64,000 nt of DNA. Source: Isochrysis galbana (Eukaryota > Haptophyta > Isochrysidales > Isochrysidaceae). The stretch lies in NCBI GenBank assembly GCA_018136815.1, contig CM030937.1, positions 5,756,526 to 5,820,525 on the forward strand, in the 5' to 3' direction. The notes below the pieces were generated by a model. The model saw nothing but the letters and a program-made list of their open reading frames with translations, had not been told where the DNA came from and did no database searches. Positions 1 to 11,067 of the stretch are shown here, in pieces. The stretch's first letter is position 1. Each line of letters begins with the position of its first letter. A program made the translations under genes and the position numbers.

Positions 1-1486
1 GATACTATACCTCTCTCCTTCTGCCGCCTCGCCCCTCGCCCTCTCTCTCTCTCTCCTCTCCGTCATCTTCTTCCCCCTCTCCTCCCGCCCCGCGCCCCCC
101 CCCCCATCCCCCCCCCCCCCCCCCGCGCGCCCTCTCTCCTCCTCCTCGCCTTCTCTCTCGGCGGAGCGGAGTCCCCCCGCCGCCCCTCCTCTCCTCCCCC
201 CCGCCCCCCCCCCCCCTCCAGCCCACGATCTCCCCCGCCCGTCATCCTTCGGCTCTGCGGACACCCAACCGCCACCCCCCTTCCCTTCCCCCCCCCCCCC
301 GCCCCGCCCCCCCCCCCCGCCGCTCCCCCCCCGCCGCATTCCCTCGGCGGGACGCTCTCGTGAACCAGGCGAGCATAGATTCACATCGAAGGCGGCGGAG
401 AAGAAGGCGTCGCTGCCACCCGTGCAGCCTAAGACCCAAAATAGAAGCATCGATGCGCCATCCCACGGAACGCGCGGAGGGCTGTCGGCCGAGACTCGCC
501 TCATCGAGGAGAGAGACTCCGCCGCCCCCGAGCGCCGTCGGCTCGTCGCTCGTCGCCTCCGCGCGCTGCGCCCGGCGCAGACGAGAGAGAGGAAGGCAAA
601 GAGGGAAGAGAAAGCGAACAGACTGAGAGAGGGAGAGAGAGGGAGAGGAGGGAGATTGGTGGGGGTAGAGGCACATCTCTGAGGGAGGAGGGAGGAGGGC
701 GAGATGCCGGCCCCTGACAGGCGCTCCAGTCAACACGGGGGAGTTCTAGCCTTGACGGGGTCACGGGGGGAGGGATGCGCGCCACGGTGCGGCGCTCCAT
801 GGATGAGTCCATGGGAGAGTCTCTCCGTCGGAGTCGAGCGGCGCGGACGGCTACGCTCAACGCTGAAGCCCGGACCTGGGAGCCTGGGAGAGGTAGCCGG
901 CACCGGAAATGTAGCGGACGGTGGAGAGATCCAATACTATAACCCGCCAGCCTAGCTGGGAAACACAGCCGGGGCGCCGGGGCTCCTCCAAACACAGAAA
1001 CACAGTATGTGTTTGGGAGTTGGGCTGTAAGTACTGATATTAGTACTGATGCATTAGTATTAGCTCCCCGGGAGCTGATATACTGATGTTAGTTCCTAGG
1101 CTGCCAGTTCAAAAATAAAACTGAAAACAAAACTCCGGAGCGGGAACGAGCCCCCGCGAACAAGCGCAGAGGCGCGCCAGCCCGCTCCCTCCCCCCGCCT
1201 ATCTCTCCTGCTAGCTGCCCACCCCCCCACCACCTTGGACTCTTGGCCTCTTCACATGCACCTGCCAACTCGTGCTCTCTGTTTATTTGCGCTGCCCTCC
1301 CCTATGCGCGCGCGCCACGCGCTGCACACCCCCCAGTAAGTATAAGTATAATAATAGCGATACTAGAAGTTATAATAGGGGTGTAAGCTGATATTAGTAC
1401 TGATGTAAGTACTGATGTAAGTGTAAGCTCAAAACCACCGTAAGCTTACGGACTGAGATAATCTAACTGAGCATTAGTACCACTAC

Positions 1487-1575
1487 TCTCACTAGCCCGG
1501 TACTAACACGACAGCCCTCAGCGCACCTGCCCGTACACCATGGCGCGTGTTGTTGCCACAGATACATACACCTAT
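1487..1575 (+). repeat. Dispersed repeat, partner of 28711-28815
   Basis: About 85 bp here align with the reverse complement of 28711-28815, including shared runs such as 'actagcccggtact' and 'cctcagcgcacctg'. The similarity is clear but imperfect, so this is an old dispersed repeat in opposite orientations. I could not assign it to a family. Confidence 0.6.
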
Positions 1576-2029
1576 GCACCCCTCCACATCTCCCCCCTCG
1601 CAAGCCCCCGGCTCCCATTCTAACTCTCCACAAGTTAAAATGAGGGAAAACCCATTGAGGCGGACCGGTCGACGCCGGCCGACTCTCCGGGAAAAAGCAC
1701 CGGGGGGGGGGGGAGGAACCTCTCGTCAACAAAGAGGAACGGCCCTTCCAGCTCTCGCCGTGAGCGGTTCTCGAGAAATAAACGACTGCGAGTCGAGTAG
1801 CCTGCGCCACCTTCAGGATACTCTCCTCGAGCTTGAGGCTTGAGCCGCTCCCTTCTCTCTCCCGCCTGTCGCCGGCCGCCCCCTACCCGTTTGCTAACGC
1901 AAACGGGGCCTGTTTCTAACCGCACTCCATCGGGGGGGGTGCAAATCCCCCCCTCTCCCTCTCTCCACTCTCTCCCTTCGTCGTCCCTGCGGCGCGTCGC
2001 CATGCGGCGCGCCCTGGCCTGGTCTCAGG

Positions 2030-2400
2030 GGCCCTTTGGGGGCTCCCAGGGGGCCAGCAAGGGCAGCTCAGGGGGCAGTGGAGGCTGGGGCTCAGCCCCT
2101 GGCCCCCCCTGCCTCTCCCACGCTCGCCTCGCTGGCCATGGGAGCCGCCCAGAGACACCTGTATGCCTGGCGACCAGGGACAGAGGGGGAGTCAGCTCGA
2201 GGGCAGGCCCAGCGCGGGCGTGGGAGTGCGGCTCGCGGGCCGCGCCCCCGAAGGGTCTGGGCCAGATTGTTGAGTGCCCTGCCCCTGCCAAAGGGCAGGG
2301 GCTGGGGTTGATTGTACGGGCCCACCCCGGGGGGTGTCCGCGATGGTGTATGGTGTGAGGGGGGCGCGAGGCCCCCATTGTCCCCCACTTATAAAAGTAG
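2030..2400 (+). repeat. GC-rich dispersed repeat (SINE-like family)
   Basis: The stretch around 2036-2140 ('cagctcagggggcagtggag' and following) recurs at 24715-24800, at 58800-58920, and inverted at 26065-26152. At 24206-25061 this sequence type forms the body of a discrete insertion with 17 bp target duplications, so the family is mobile or was until recently. It has no coding potential. It is probably non-autonomous. Confidence 0.6.
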
Positions 2401-2839
2401 GTTCTAAGCTTACGGACTGACAGCCCAACTAGGGTTTGGGTTTCGTAGAAACACAGCCAAACACAGTCCCAAACACAGCGGGACAACGGGGGGCCTCGAC
2501 CTCCATAACCCTAGCTGTGAAACACAGGGGAAAAAAATCTTCTTAAAATTCCCCGCTACTTGTGCGGCGTGAGGCAGAGTGCTAATGAACCTCCCTTCTA
2601 CCCAAACCTAACCCCTGTCAACCCCCTTCCCCTTCCCCAGTTCCCTCTTTAGCGGAGAAGCTGGTTCCGGGGAGGCCGTGCACGCTGCTTCGCTGCTTCG
2701 GCCAGGAGTCGGAGAGAAGGGGGCGGGAGACTGTGGCTTCTCCTTTGTTCTAGCTTTGCTCGGGGCTCCATTTCTGGCATCTCATGTGATCCTTCTTTGA
2801 TCCACGTTGTCGTAGTTACTACTAGACAAGTTTGCTATC

Positions 2840-3115
2840 CTAATTGATGTTTCGTATGTCCAGACCTCTCGCCGCCTGCGAGAGCCGTCCATAAAGGAGG
2901 ACAGCAGGCGACTTAGGCACGATGCGACCGGCGGTCGCTCGCATTGACATCAGCATGTAGGGCAAGTGATCAGCCCAATAGCGGCCCCCCTCGTCCGAGA
3001 CGCGAGTGTAGGCCACCAAAGTTTGTTGGGCTCGTTCTACTAAGCCTACTCCCTCATGGCGGTAAGCCTCAGTAGAGGATAGATCGGTGCCAGTCAGGGA
3101 GGGAGGCGATCGCAA
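2840..3115 (-). mobile_element. LTR-retrotransposon integrase relic
   Basis: The minus strand encodes about 91 residues resembling the end of a Ty3/gypsy-type integrase core. A segment reading 'GVGLVERAQQTL' corresponds to the 'GQVERVNRTL' region. It is followed by a W..HLPYML stretch and 'KSPAVLLYGRLSQ', which matches the 'SPF.LLYGR' motif. No reverse transcriptase, protease or LTR is visible nearby, so only a fragment survives. The superfamily call rests on these short motifs; a domesticated integrase is possible but less likely. Confidence 0.55.
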
Positions 3116-3338
3116 AAGTCGCTACCACTGGATGGTGATCTGATGCCGCCCTGCCCGTGAAAAGTTTTAGATCAATACATGCTTTGTGCCATCTCCACGT
3201 GGAGTAGTATTCCGCGGCGCCGGGGGAATGGGGGTGTAGAAAGTATGCTACGTACTACGTGCAGTAGCAGGTATGCAGGTATGTCGTGGTTCGTGGTTCC
3301 ATTCGCCGCGAGTGCGGTAAGAATATTAAAAGGTTTTC

Positions 3339-3464
3339 TATAGCGTCGTATGACATCTTGTTAGCTAGCATTCCTAGCCACATACACCGGACGAGCCATG
3401 CGCCAACTGCGCACACCCCCATCGCGGGGTAGGGGCTCCGTTGCCGTCGAAGGGCTACGGTCCC
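3339..3464 (+). promoter_or_regulatory. Upstream module copy A, distal part
   Basis: This stretch matches 17828-17953 almost base for base, including 'gtatgacatcttgttagcta' and 'acaccggacgagccatgcgc'. In the other copy it continues directly into the conserved core. Here it is cut by a 487 bp MITE, and the core resumes at 3952. The complete module lies upstream of the GRAM/VASt gene at 4153. A promoter role is inferred from position and conservation. Confidence 0.6.
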
Positions 3465-3951
3465 CAAAGATGGGGTAACAGCTTATCAGCTCTCAAGGTT
3501 ATGAAGCTATCACTAATATCAGCACTAATATCAGCTCTCATGAGAGTTGTCCCAACCAACAACAAAACTCCCCGGTGCGCGCGCACGCGTGTGTTGATTT
3601 ACGCTCTTCATTCACACTCCACACACATCCTCTCTCTCTCTCCTCTAGCGTAGATTGTAGATTGGTACTACTAGTTGGATGAACCTATCGCATCTTAGAG
3701 ATTGAGGATAGATAGAGCGTAGCAGCCAAGAAGCCGACCGACGGAGGCTACTGCGTATGTACGTATGAAGTATCGATGTTGATGTAGGATGGAGGGGGGG
3801 GAGGCGACGATTCTAATAGTAAAAGGAGTCACAGTAGTAGATCAGCCCCTTTAAGATTAGTCTAGCAACCGACAACTAATATCAGTGATCTGGCAGTTTG
3901 GAGCTATTACTCTTACTGAGAGCTCATAACAGTACTCTTACCCCATCTATG
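3465..3951. mobile_element. hAT-like MITE with 8 bp target duplication
   Basis: The element starts 'caaagatggggtaacag' and ends with the inverted match 'cttaccccatctatg', giving imperfect terminal inverted repeats of about 14-17 bp. It is flanked on both sides by 'acggtccc' (3457-3464 and 3952-3959), an 8 bp duplication as made by hAT transposases. The homologous locus at 17828-17998 has one uninterrupted copy of that 8-mer, so the empty site is visible in the same window. Inside are subterminal 'agctctca'-type repeats and no transposase, so the element is non-autonomous. Confidence 0.85.
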
Positions 3952-4003
3952 ACGGTCCCGCAGCACTAAGGTTATACTAACACAACAATAAAACTCTGAC
4001 GCA
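3952..4003 (+). promoter_or_regulatory. Upstream module copy A, conserved core
   Basis: The core reads 'cagcactaaggttatactaa' followed by 'cacaacaataaaactctgac' and ends 150 bp before the ATG of the GRAM/VASt gene. A near-identical core lies upstream of the primase gene (17953-17998). A diverged, inverted one lies upstream of the minus-strand gene starting at 57938. I infer a core promoter or transcription-start region, or a mobile-element end that supplies one. The sequence alone cannot separate these. Confidence 0.5.
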
Positions 4004-4152
4004 TAGCGAATCCGGTGTGAAGGGACGGCTCGGCGGCCACCGGTGCGCCACCCTCTCCCGTCTCGTTCGTTGGCTCCCTCTCTCGCCTCTTCCCTCGCTC
4101 CCTCGCGCCGGCTGGAGCGAGCCGTCGGCGGCTCGTCGGGCGGGACATCCGC

Positions 4153-6776
4153 ATGTCGCGTTACGACCCTTACCGCGAAGAGCGCCTCGCGCTCGAGGGC
4201 GAGATGGCGCTGACCCGCTCTCTGCAGACGGCCTTTGGCCTTCCGGAGAGAGAGGTGCTCATTGAGGACTTCTCGTGCGCGGTCAAGCGGCGGATCCTTC
4301 TTCACGGACGCATGTTTATCTCAGCGGAACACGTCTGCTTCCGCTCCGATATCTTCGGACTCAAGACAAACATCGTCCTCCCGATGAGTGAGATCACATT
4401 GATCAGGAGAGCGTTGACGCCCGCAACCATGGAGAGAGCGGTGCAAGCGATAATGGGCGCCGCGCAGAGCTGGTGACGCGGGTCGCGCCATTGAGTATCC
4501 ACCTTCCACCCCCTGAGGCGAGCGAGCCATGCAGGCCGCACCACAGAGCGAACTAACCACGCCGAGTAGCGGGCTGGGCTGTCAGCCTGCGTTGCTCGGT
4601 GCTGCCTGCAGCAGCTGTGTACTGAAGGAGAAGCTGCGCTTCGAGCCAACTGGCCTTCTCACTCAGCTCGCACCTCACGTCCACGTGGCGCAGGCGGACT
4701 GTCACCGACTTCATCAACCCCAGCATCGAGATCACCACGCCGTTGGAGCGCCACATCTTCGCTTCCTTCATGTTCCGCGACCACACCTTTGACATCCTTT
4801 GCGAGCTCCGGCGAATTCAGCGCCACTATGAAGAGATAGCTACCCCGGCTCGCAGCCGGCAGCCGGCCCGTCCGACAGGCGCTTCCGTAGCGCGTAGCGC
4901 GCCCGCGCGTGCCCCCTTACACTCACCCGCCCCGCACACTTCTATGCATCGCTCCTCCTCTCCATTGGTGGCGCGAGCCCTACACGGGCCTGTTGTGGGT
5001 TCGCCCGCCTTTTCGTCGGCCCCCGCCACCGCGCCGCGCCGTGCGCAGCCACGCGCTCTCTTTCAGGATGAGGCTCGTCTCGAGCCCTTTGAAGATGCTG
5101 AATTTCAGCCCGGACGCAGCACGTCGGCGGGTAGCGCTCGCGGCCAAGAGGCTGAGGAATGGTGCCAACAAAGGAACGCGCCCTCACCGCCAGATGCAAT
5201 GACGGAGGCGCCAATCGAGCCGAGGCGAGCCTCTTCTTTGGACGCGCCCGCTTCAGACGCAGCCATGACCGCACGTGTCTCGGGCGTTTCCCGTCCCTAT
5301 CTGCCCGCACAGCTAATAGGAGGTAGCTTCTTTTTTCGCCTTCGGCGCCCGGATCCGCCCTCAACAACCTCGTTAGAATGTGCCACATCGATCACGATGT
5401 CTGAGCCCGCGTCATCTGTCCCCGCACTATCTGAGACCGAACGACCTACCCACTGCTCCTCGGTCTATCGCGACCGTCAAATGTTGGCAGGACGCCATGG
5501 ATCCCCCCCACGCACCGAGAGAGCGAACAGTTCGGTCGATGAGGGATCCAGTTTGCTCTCATCTGTGCCACTTAAACACGAAGTGCTTTTTACGACCCTC
5601 CCCTGCTCCGCGGATGAGGCTCGTCGGAGCATCTTCGCGGGTGGTTCGCGCTTCTTTCACACCTTCTTGAGCGAGCAGGGCGGCTCTCAGATTGAGATCG
5701 AGCCGTGGGCCGAGTTGCGCGGCGGGGGTAGTTGGCTCCGGGAGATCCGCCGCGTGCAACTCGTGCGCTCGCGCTTTTCTCCGGTGCGCTCGACGCGCGT
5801 GCATGAGACGCAGAGGCTCGGCACGAGCTCGGATGGTGCAGTCGTTCTAGCGCTGCATCAGCTGAGTCTCGATGTGCCGTACGCTGACTACTTTGCAGTG
5901 CACACGAAGCTCTGCCTCCGCGACGAGCTGTCGGCGCCGACCGGCCTTGTTGAAGGTCCTGATGCCGCGTGCCGGCTCAGCGTCTCGGTCGACGTGGCCT
6001 TTTGCAAGCCGACCATGCTGCAGTCGCGCATCACCGCCGGCGCGGTTGCAGACATCCGAGACGCGTACACGAATGTCGGTCTGCCGGCCATGCGCGCCTT
6101 CCTTGCGCCGGGCGGTTCTTGTAAGGAGGGCGGCATCGCCAAGGCAGCGGATGCCACCGGGGGTGGAAGTCCAGGCGGGGCGGCTGCTGCCCGTGACGGC
6201 GGTGAGAGGGCACCTTCGTCGGCGTGCGCCGGTAGCGAGAGCGGCGGGATGGGCCGAGTCGGTCCTCTCGGCGCGGATGAGGTGGCTGGCCGCCGGACAA
6301 GCATCATGCTCCTCTTGGAGCCATGGGAGCTCATTCGGCGCATGCGGGCTCGATTCCGCCTCATACTCCTGCATGTGCGGTACGGTGGCGGCCGCGCGGC
6401 CCTCGCCTCGGTGATGACACCCGTTGAGCTTGGCCTCACCTTAGGCGTGGTGGCGTTGGGCACGATTGCATGGGTGGTCGCCGTCAATGCGCAGTCGGCT
6501 GGAATGGGTCCGGCGCCGTTGGCCGAGCCTTCCGTGGAACAGTTGCGCTCACACATCGAGTGCTTGCAACGGCAAAATACGGTTCTTCAGGCGCGCGCTG
6601 CTTCATGGGAGGCATGCGCACAAGAGGCAATCTACCGCTGCATGCGTGCGGGCGTGCGAGAGCAGTCGTCATGCATGGCTCAGCCCTCCGTCCGGGGAGC
6701 CCCGTGGGAAGAGTGCGCGGTCGAAGCAGTCACATCGAAAGTTCCTGTTGGGCTCGATCCAGCATTTCTGTGGTGA
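4153..6776 (+). CDS. GRAM-VASt domain membrane protein (GRAMD1/Lam/VAD1-like)
   Basis: This is a probable intracellular lipid-transfer protein of the GRAMD1 (Aster)/yeast Lam/plant VAD1 type. Such proteins sit in the ER and move sterols at membrane contact sites. The predicted protein is about 780 residues in two exons, 4153-4412 and 4694-6776. The GRAM domain (residues ~35-120) includes 'RRILLHGRMFISAEHVCF' and, after the intron, 'IEITTPLERHIFASF'. The 4412 donor (gttgac) was chosen because it keeps GRAM length and frame; two later donors are possible. A low-complexity linker follows. The VASt domain lies at ~380-550, with 'LREIRRVQLV', a T.VHETQR segment and 'DVPYADYFAVHTK'. One C-terminal transmembrane helix at ~660-685 ('GLTLGVVALGTIAWVVAV') fits the family layout. 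The tttcag at ~5068 may be the acceptor of a further in-frame intron. Module copy A lies 150 bp upstream. Confidence 0.82.
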
Positions 6777-7267
6777 TGCGGTGTTGTGCAGTTCCGTGAT
6801 GTCCAAGGAAGCATCACGGAGAAGGGCAAGAAGTTGCTAGCCTTGTTTCACTAGCTACACCACACAACACTCAAGGGCACTATGCGCGCAAGCCGCGCTG
6901 AAACCATGCAACGAGAGCAATACAACTTGGAGGTGCCCCGAAGCTGCCAGCTCAACACATGCGTGCCAGATGACACATGTTTTTCTCCCTTCTTTGCCGG
7001 CGGCACAAGCGGCGATCTTAGACATGGCGCATGTACATAGGTTGCGCTCCCATTCAACGCCGTTATGACACCCAGGGACGCGGTGGTGGTTGTGTTCAAC
7101 GTTGTTGACCCGAGGAATCGGACATCGAGCTCCCATCATTCGTCGTTGCCCCGTCTTCGCCTTCTCTTCCAGTTTTTTCGCTTGTGCGATTCGCTCACGT
7201 TCAAGTGCAGAACGCACTCGCGAGTGTTTGTTGTACACACTTCCTGTTGCCCGTTTATCTAGCCATA
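6777..7267. other. Intergenic, no feature seen
   Basis: This is the 3' flank of the GRAM/VASt gene. It has moderate GC content and no open frame with recognisable content. It ends at the foldback repeat that starts at 7268. Confidence 0.6.
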
Positions 7268-7671
7268 GCTCTCAACTATCAGTAAACTGATAGGGTCATG
7301 GAGCGCGCGCCGCCTCCCGCTTAAACTATAACAATAGTTTTTCCCGGTACCACGGCTGTGTAGGGTCCAGGCCCGGGGGCCTTCCCTGATGGAGCGTCCC
7401 ACTGGGGTGGTGTGGCTGGTGTGGCTGTGGGTAGTGATTTGTGTGTGCAGCATGCTGTCAACCAGCATGCCGGCCGTGCTCTCTCTGATCTCGGTGGTGC
7501 GCGGGCCTGGCCCGCTGGCTCTTGTGCCCACCTGGCTGGGGGGGTCGTCCTGGCGCGGTCGCTTCGGCGACAGCGGCGCATCCATGAAAGCTTCGTCCAT
7601 CGCGGCGAGGGCCGCGGCAGCGAGGGCGGGAGGCGGCGCGCGCTCCATGACCCTATCGTTTTAACGATAGT
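7268..7671. mobile_element. Foldback of two LINE-type 5' ends
   Basis: The left end (7268-7318) and the reverse complement of the right end (7626-7671) match over about 48 bp. Both carry the 'aactatc...gatag' hairpin, then 'ggtcatggagcgcgcgccgc'. From the right end, the minus strand encodes the same N-terminus as the retroelement at 25745 ('MERAPPPALAAAALAAMDE'), continuing to ~7330, where an inverted copy of the 5' end follows. No target duplication is visible. It looks like an inverted 5'-end duplication or twin-priming product, and it lies 120 bp from an assembly gap. Confidence 0.7.
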
Positions 7672-7794
7672 TGAAGTTTGTCGCATTCGCGAATCGACGC
7701 TCGTTAGGCTTCTCTCTTCTCTTCGTTCGGTATTTATCGTTATAATTCTCTCGTTCTCGTTCTCGGTCAAAAACTTCGCGTGGACGCCTAGAAT

Positions 7795-7894
7795 NNNNNN
7801 NNNNNNNNNNNNNNNNNNNNNNNNNNNNNNNNNNNNNNNNNNNNNNNNNNNNNNNNNNNNNNNNNNNNNNNNNNNNNNNNNNNNNNNNNNNNNN
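7795..7894. other. Assembly gap (100 N)
   Basis: Exactly 100 N, so the true size is unknown. It separates the LINE foldback from the 3' end of the minus-strand zinc-finger gene. Contiguity across it should not be assumed. Confidence 0.99.
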
Positions 7895-10800
7895 CGGGCG
7901 AATTGCCCTCTCCACCACCCGTGCCACCGATCTATATATTGCCCCAATCGCTTGGATGCTTGCAATGGGCCTGTGCTTACTTGGTGCGTCACTTCAATTA
8001 GCCTTTGCAAGAGCGACAACGCCTCCGAGGCGTGACGCGATTCGGCGCCAACGTCGTGGCAGCTGGACCCGCGAGCAGTCACAGCAGTCGCTGAAGCTGC
8101 TTGAACCGAGGGTGCGGCTGGTGTGCAAGACGCATCAATGTCTTCTGCTGTGGATAGGGCTGCCTCAGCAGGCGCGGCGTCCATGCAAGCAGGGATCGCC
8201 GGAGAAGCCTGAGACGCTTGCTGCGTCGCCTTCTCGAGCTCGTGCTCGAGCGATGCCTCAAGCTTCATGAGCGTCTGCTCAGAATTAAAGAGCACCACTT
8301 CTCTCATACACCGCTTGGAGTGCTCTCCCATCTTGTCCATTCCCACCATGGTTTCACAGATCCGGCAGAGCAGTCTGGGCATTTGAGTCCCGCCAGATTG
8401 CCGATTCCCAGCTGTCGAGAGGCGTCGTACCAGCGAACTCCGAGGAGCTGGCGACGTATCTTTCTCCGCGCCGGCCTCTGCGTCCCCATGCTGCCCTTCG
8501 AGTGACGTACGCCGCGTGTTCGGGTACGCCGAGTCCGGGGGCTCAAACAAGGGGGGCGCTGTACTCGTTGCGCTGAGCGACGGGCCCAAAGGACCTCGGC
8601 TTGTTGGGTCGGCGACAGGGGCGACTGCGCCGGTCCACACCTCACCGCTTGGTCCCGCAGCGGCCGGTGCCGGGCCGGCGAACCCACTGCCACCCGCAAA
8701 GGCGTCGTTGCGCGTACGGGGTGCCCCAAAGGCTGGCAAGAAAATTAACGAGCCCATGTTGGCGGACGACCCCGTAGCAACGCCACCTGCGGAACCCAAA
8801 GCTGCTGCCGAGGGTGGATTCGTGGCCGACGGGAGGGCCGCGTCCGTTGCGCTCGTCGGGCACGAGTGTGCAGACGATGACGTATCTGACGGATTCGTGC
8901 TGCGCTGCTGCTGCTGCGGTGGCGGTGGACGAGTCGGCGGGGGCGGCGGGGGCGGCGCGGGCGGGGCTGCTGTTGATGGCGGGGGTGGCAGCAGCGCCGC
9001 GATGAGAGGCGGAGGGGCCATGCGGCCAGATGGCGGAGGAGGCGCGCCCGAGCCGAGGACGGCTGAGGAGATGGAGGCAATTGAGAAGTTGCTGGCCGCG
9101 CTCGCGCAGCTTGCACCCGCGCTGTGCTCATCGGATGTGCTGGGAGAATCACCAACAGAGCGGGCGAGCGACAAGGGCGGAGGGACAACAAGCGGCGAGT
9201 GCCTTGTGGGGGGCGAGGTGTGGTGCGAGTCGAGGAGCGAGTCGAGGCTGAGCACCGCCGGGCCGCCCGGAGAGCTAGGGATGGAGGGCGGTCGAGAGGT
9301 GGCACGGCGTGAGGCGCGGGCGCCCGCCGAGCGGAAGGCGTCGGAGGCAGAGATGAAGGCTGAGGAGAACTTGGGGGACGACCCTTCCTCATCGTCCGAG
9401 AAGGCAGCGGATTGCGAGTTGGCGGGCGAGGTGCAACACGAGCTCGCGGCAGCAAGGTCTCCAGCACGAGCGCTATCCCCTCTGATGAAGCGTGAATCGC
9501 CAGGCGGTGAAGCCGGCGGGACGACTTCGGGTGGCGCGGGTGGCATACCGACGGCAGGCTCCCCTGCCGGCACCGCGGTGGCGCCCTCCATAGCTGGCAA
9601 TGTGCGCCGTGCAGAAGGGCCATCGGCCACCTCGTCGGTGCTCCGACTGCCGTCAACGGTGTCGCTAGCGGGGCGCTCGGAGGTGGAAGGCGCGGCCGCG
9701 TGCGAAGGTTTGACGGGAGGGGCGCAGGACTGAGTGGCCTCAAAGGACGTGGGCCCCGCGGAATGTCGCATCGCTCCGGAGATGCTTGGGGTGAGCGCTG
9801 CGGGAGCCGAGGGATGAAGTGAGAGGCGGCCTCCAGCAGATACCTTGATGTTGGCGAGCGCGCCGAGCGGCGAGCTTCCCGTAAAGACTGCGTCCCCTCT
9901 GATGGCTTTGCCCACAGTGCCCTCGCGGACCCGTCGGCGTGAAGACCACAGCTCGCCCGACACGCGCCATTGGGCATAGAAGGAGCGTAGCGCCGAGTCG
10001 GACGCCATTGTGGCGCTCATGCCGCGTACAAGGATCGGCGAGGAGACCAAAGACGAGACTTTAGGGCTCGTATGGCTCGGGCTGCCGCTGCCGTTGGCAT
10101 TGGGCGATCCAAACTGCGCGTTGTGCTGGAGCGGCACAAGCCGCGAGACTGGCGTCAGCGCGAGGACGAGCCGGGTGCACAGGTTAACGCCGCCCATCTC
10201 GTACTCGTATTTTTTTGCGGCTGTCCGGCTGGCCACGCGCTCACCGCCCTCTCTCCGTAGCGGCGCGCGCTCGCCCTGCCCGGGGACCTGCCGTTTCTTG
10301 CCAGGTGCCGTATTGCCACCGAGCCGGTGGCCGCGCCCGTCCGACGGGAGCGACAGCGGGGCGAGCGTGCGGCGCAGCCCATGGGCGCGGCGGAGGGACT
10401 CACGGCAAATCTCGCCGAGTGTGCGCATGTCGGTGTGCGCCAGGAACTCGAGGCACAGGCTGCGCAGCTCAACAAGAGCGGCGACTTGGTCGGGCTCAAG
10501 CATAGGGCGCTGCACCTCGCCCGACTCGTCGGCGTCGGGGGCTGCCGGCGGGGCGGAGATGCGGCTGTGCAACGAGTGGCGGCGCATGATTGGGGCACGT
10601 GCCAGCGGCGTCGGTGGCGGTCCGGCGTGGCTGAGTGCGTCCTCTAGCTCGGCGAGAGCATTAGCCTGGGACGGATCAGGGGAAAGCGGCGCGAATGGCG
10701 AGCGAGGCTCTCCCTCAGCCGGCGAGCGCTCCGCGATGAGCTGCAGCATGGGGTGGTTGATCAGTGCGCGAACATCAAAGTCGGCCCGCTCCTTGGCAGC

Positions 10801-11067
10801 CCTCGCTCTGTGGAGGAGCTCTGAGCCCATCTCCCTGGCCTGGCGTGTGACGGGGGCCGGGCTCTCCTTTGCGTAGAGTAGCATCGGCGGGCGCAGCGGC
10901 GGCGGGATGGGCGGGGCCATCGGAAGGCCCCCCCCCCGCGGCGAGGCTGACGCGCGCGGCGAGGGGAAGGGGAGGGGGGGGGCGGCAGGGGGAGCGGATG
11001 GCAAGATGAGAGTACGAGTAGGGAGGGGGGCTCTGTCGAGAGAGGAAGGAGGGGGGTCTTGGACCAT
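7895..11067 (-). CDS. Partial gene with IRE/MAST-kinase-like zinc finger
   Basis: The minus-strand frame is open from an ATG at 11067 to gap 1, about 1,050 residues; the 3' end is missing. Most of it is proline-, serine- and alanine-rich disordered sequence. Near the end is 'LLCRICETMVGMDKMGEHSK' followed by R-C. The Cys-X2-Cys...His...Cys spacing and surrounding residues resemble the small zinc finger N-terminal to the kinase domain of plant IRE/IREH AGC kinases ('CRICE...H.E.HS..C'). An acidic helical segment follows. An N-terminal helical region ('EPDQVAALVELRSLCLEFLA') may be the other folded part. In-frame introns are possible, for example around the lysine/arginine-rich stretch at ~10150-10330. 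The kinase domain, if present, lies in or beyond the gap. The family assignment is an inference from one motif. Confidence 0.55.

Larger units (their letters stand above)
1..2839. other. Gene-poor C/G-rich and repeat region
   Basis: I see no convincing gene here. Positions 1-340 are long C runs with CT tracts, and 590-690 is GA-rich. Positions 960-1110 and 1330-1470 hold short repeats of the type 'gatattagtactgatg', with motifs resembling the subterminal repeats of the MITE at 3465. Positions 2030-2400 are a GC-rich dispersed repeat, described separately. Open frames in this stretch are arginine-, glycine- or proline-rich by-products of base composition. Confidence 0.6.

Noticed and set aside
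5872-6556. Overlapping frames within the GRAM/VASt gene
   Set aside because: They are shadow frames in GC-rich coding sequence. The VASt motifs lie in the plus-strand frame used.
8516-10876. Long plus-strand open frames (for example 8516-9733 and 10010-10876)
   Set aside because: They are antisense to the zinc-finger gene and consist of low-complexity Gly/Arg/Ala. The minus strand carries the only recognisable motif and is open throughout.
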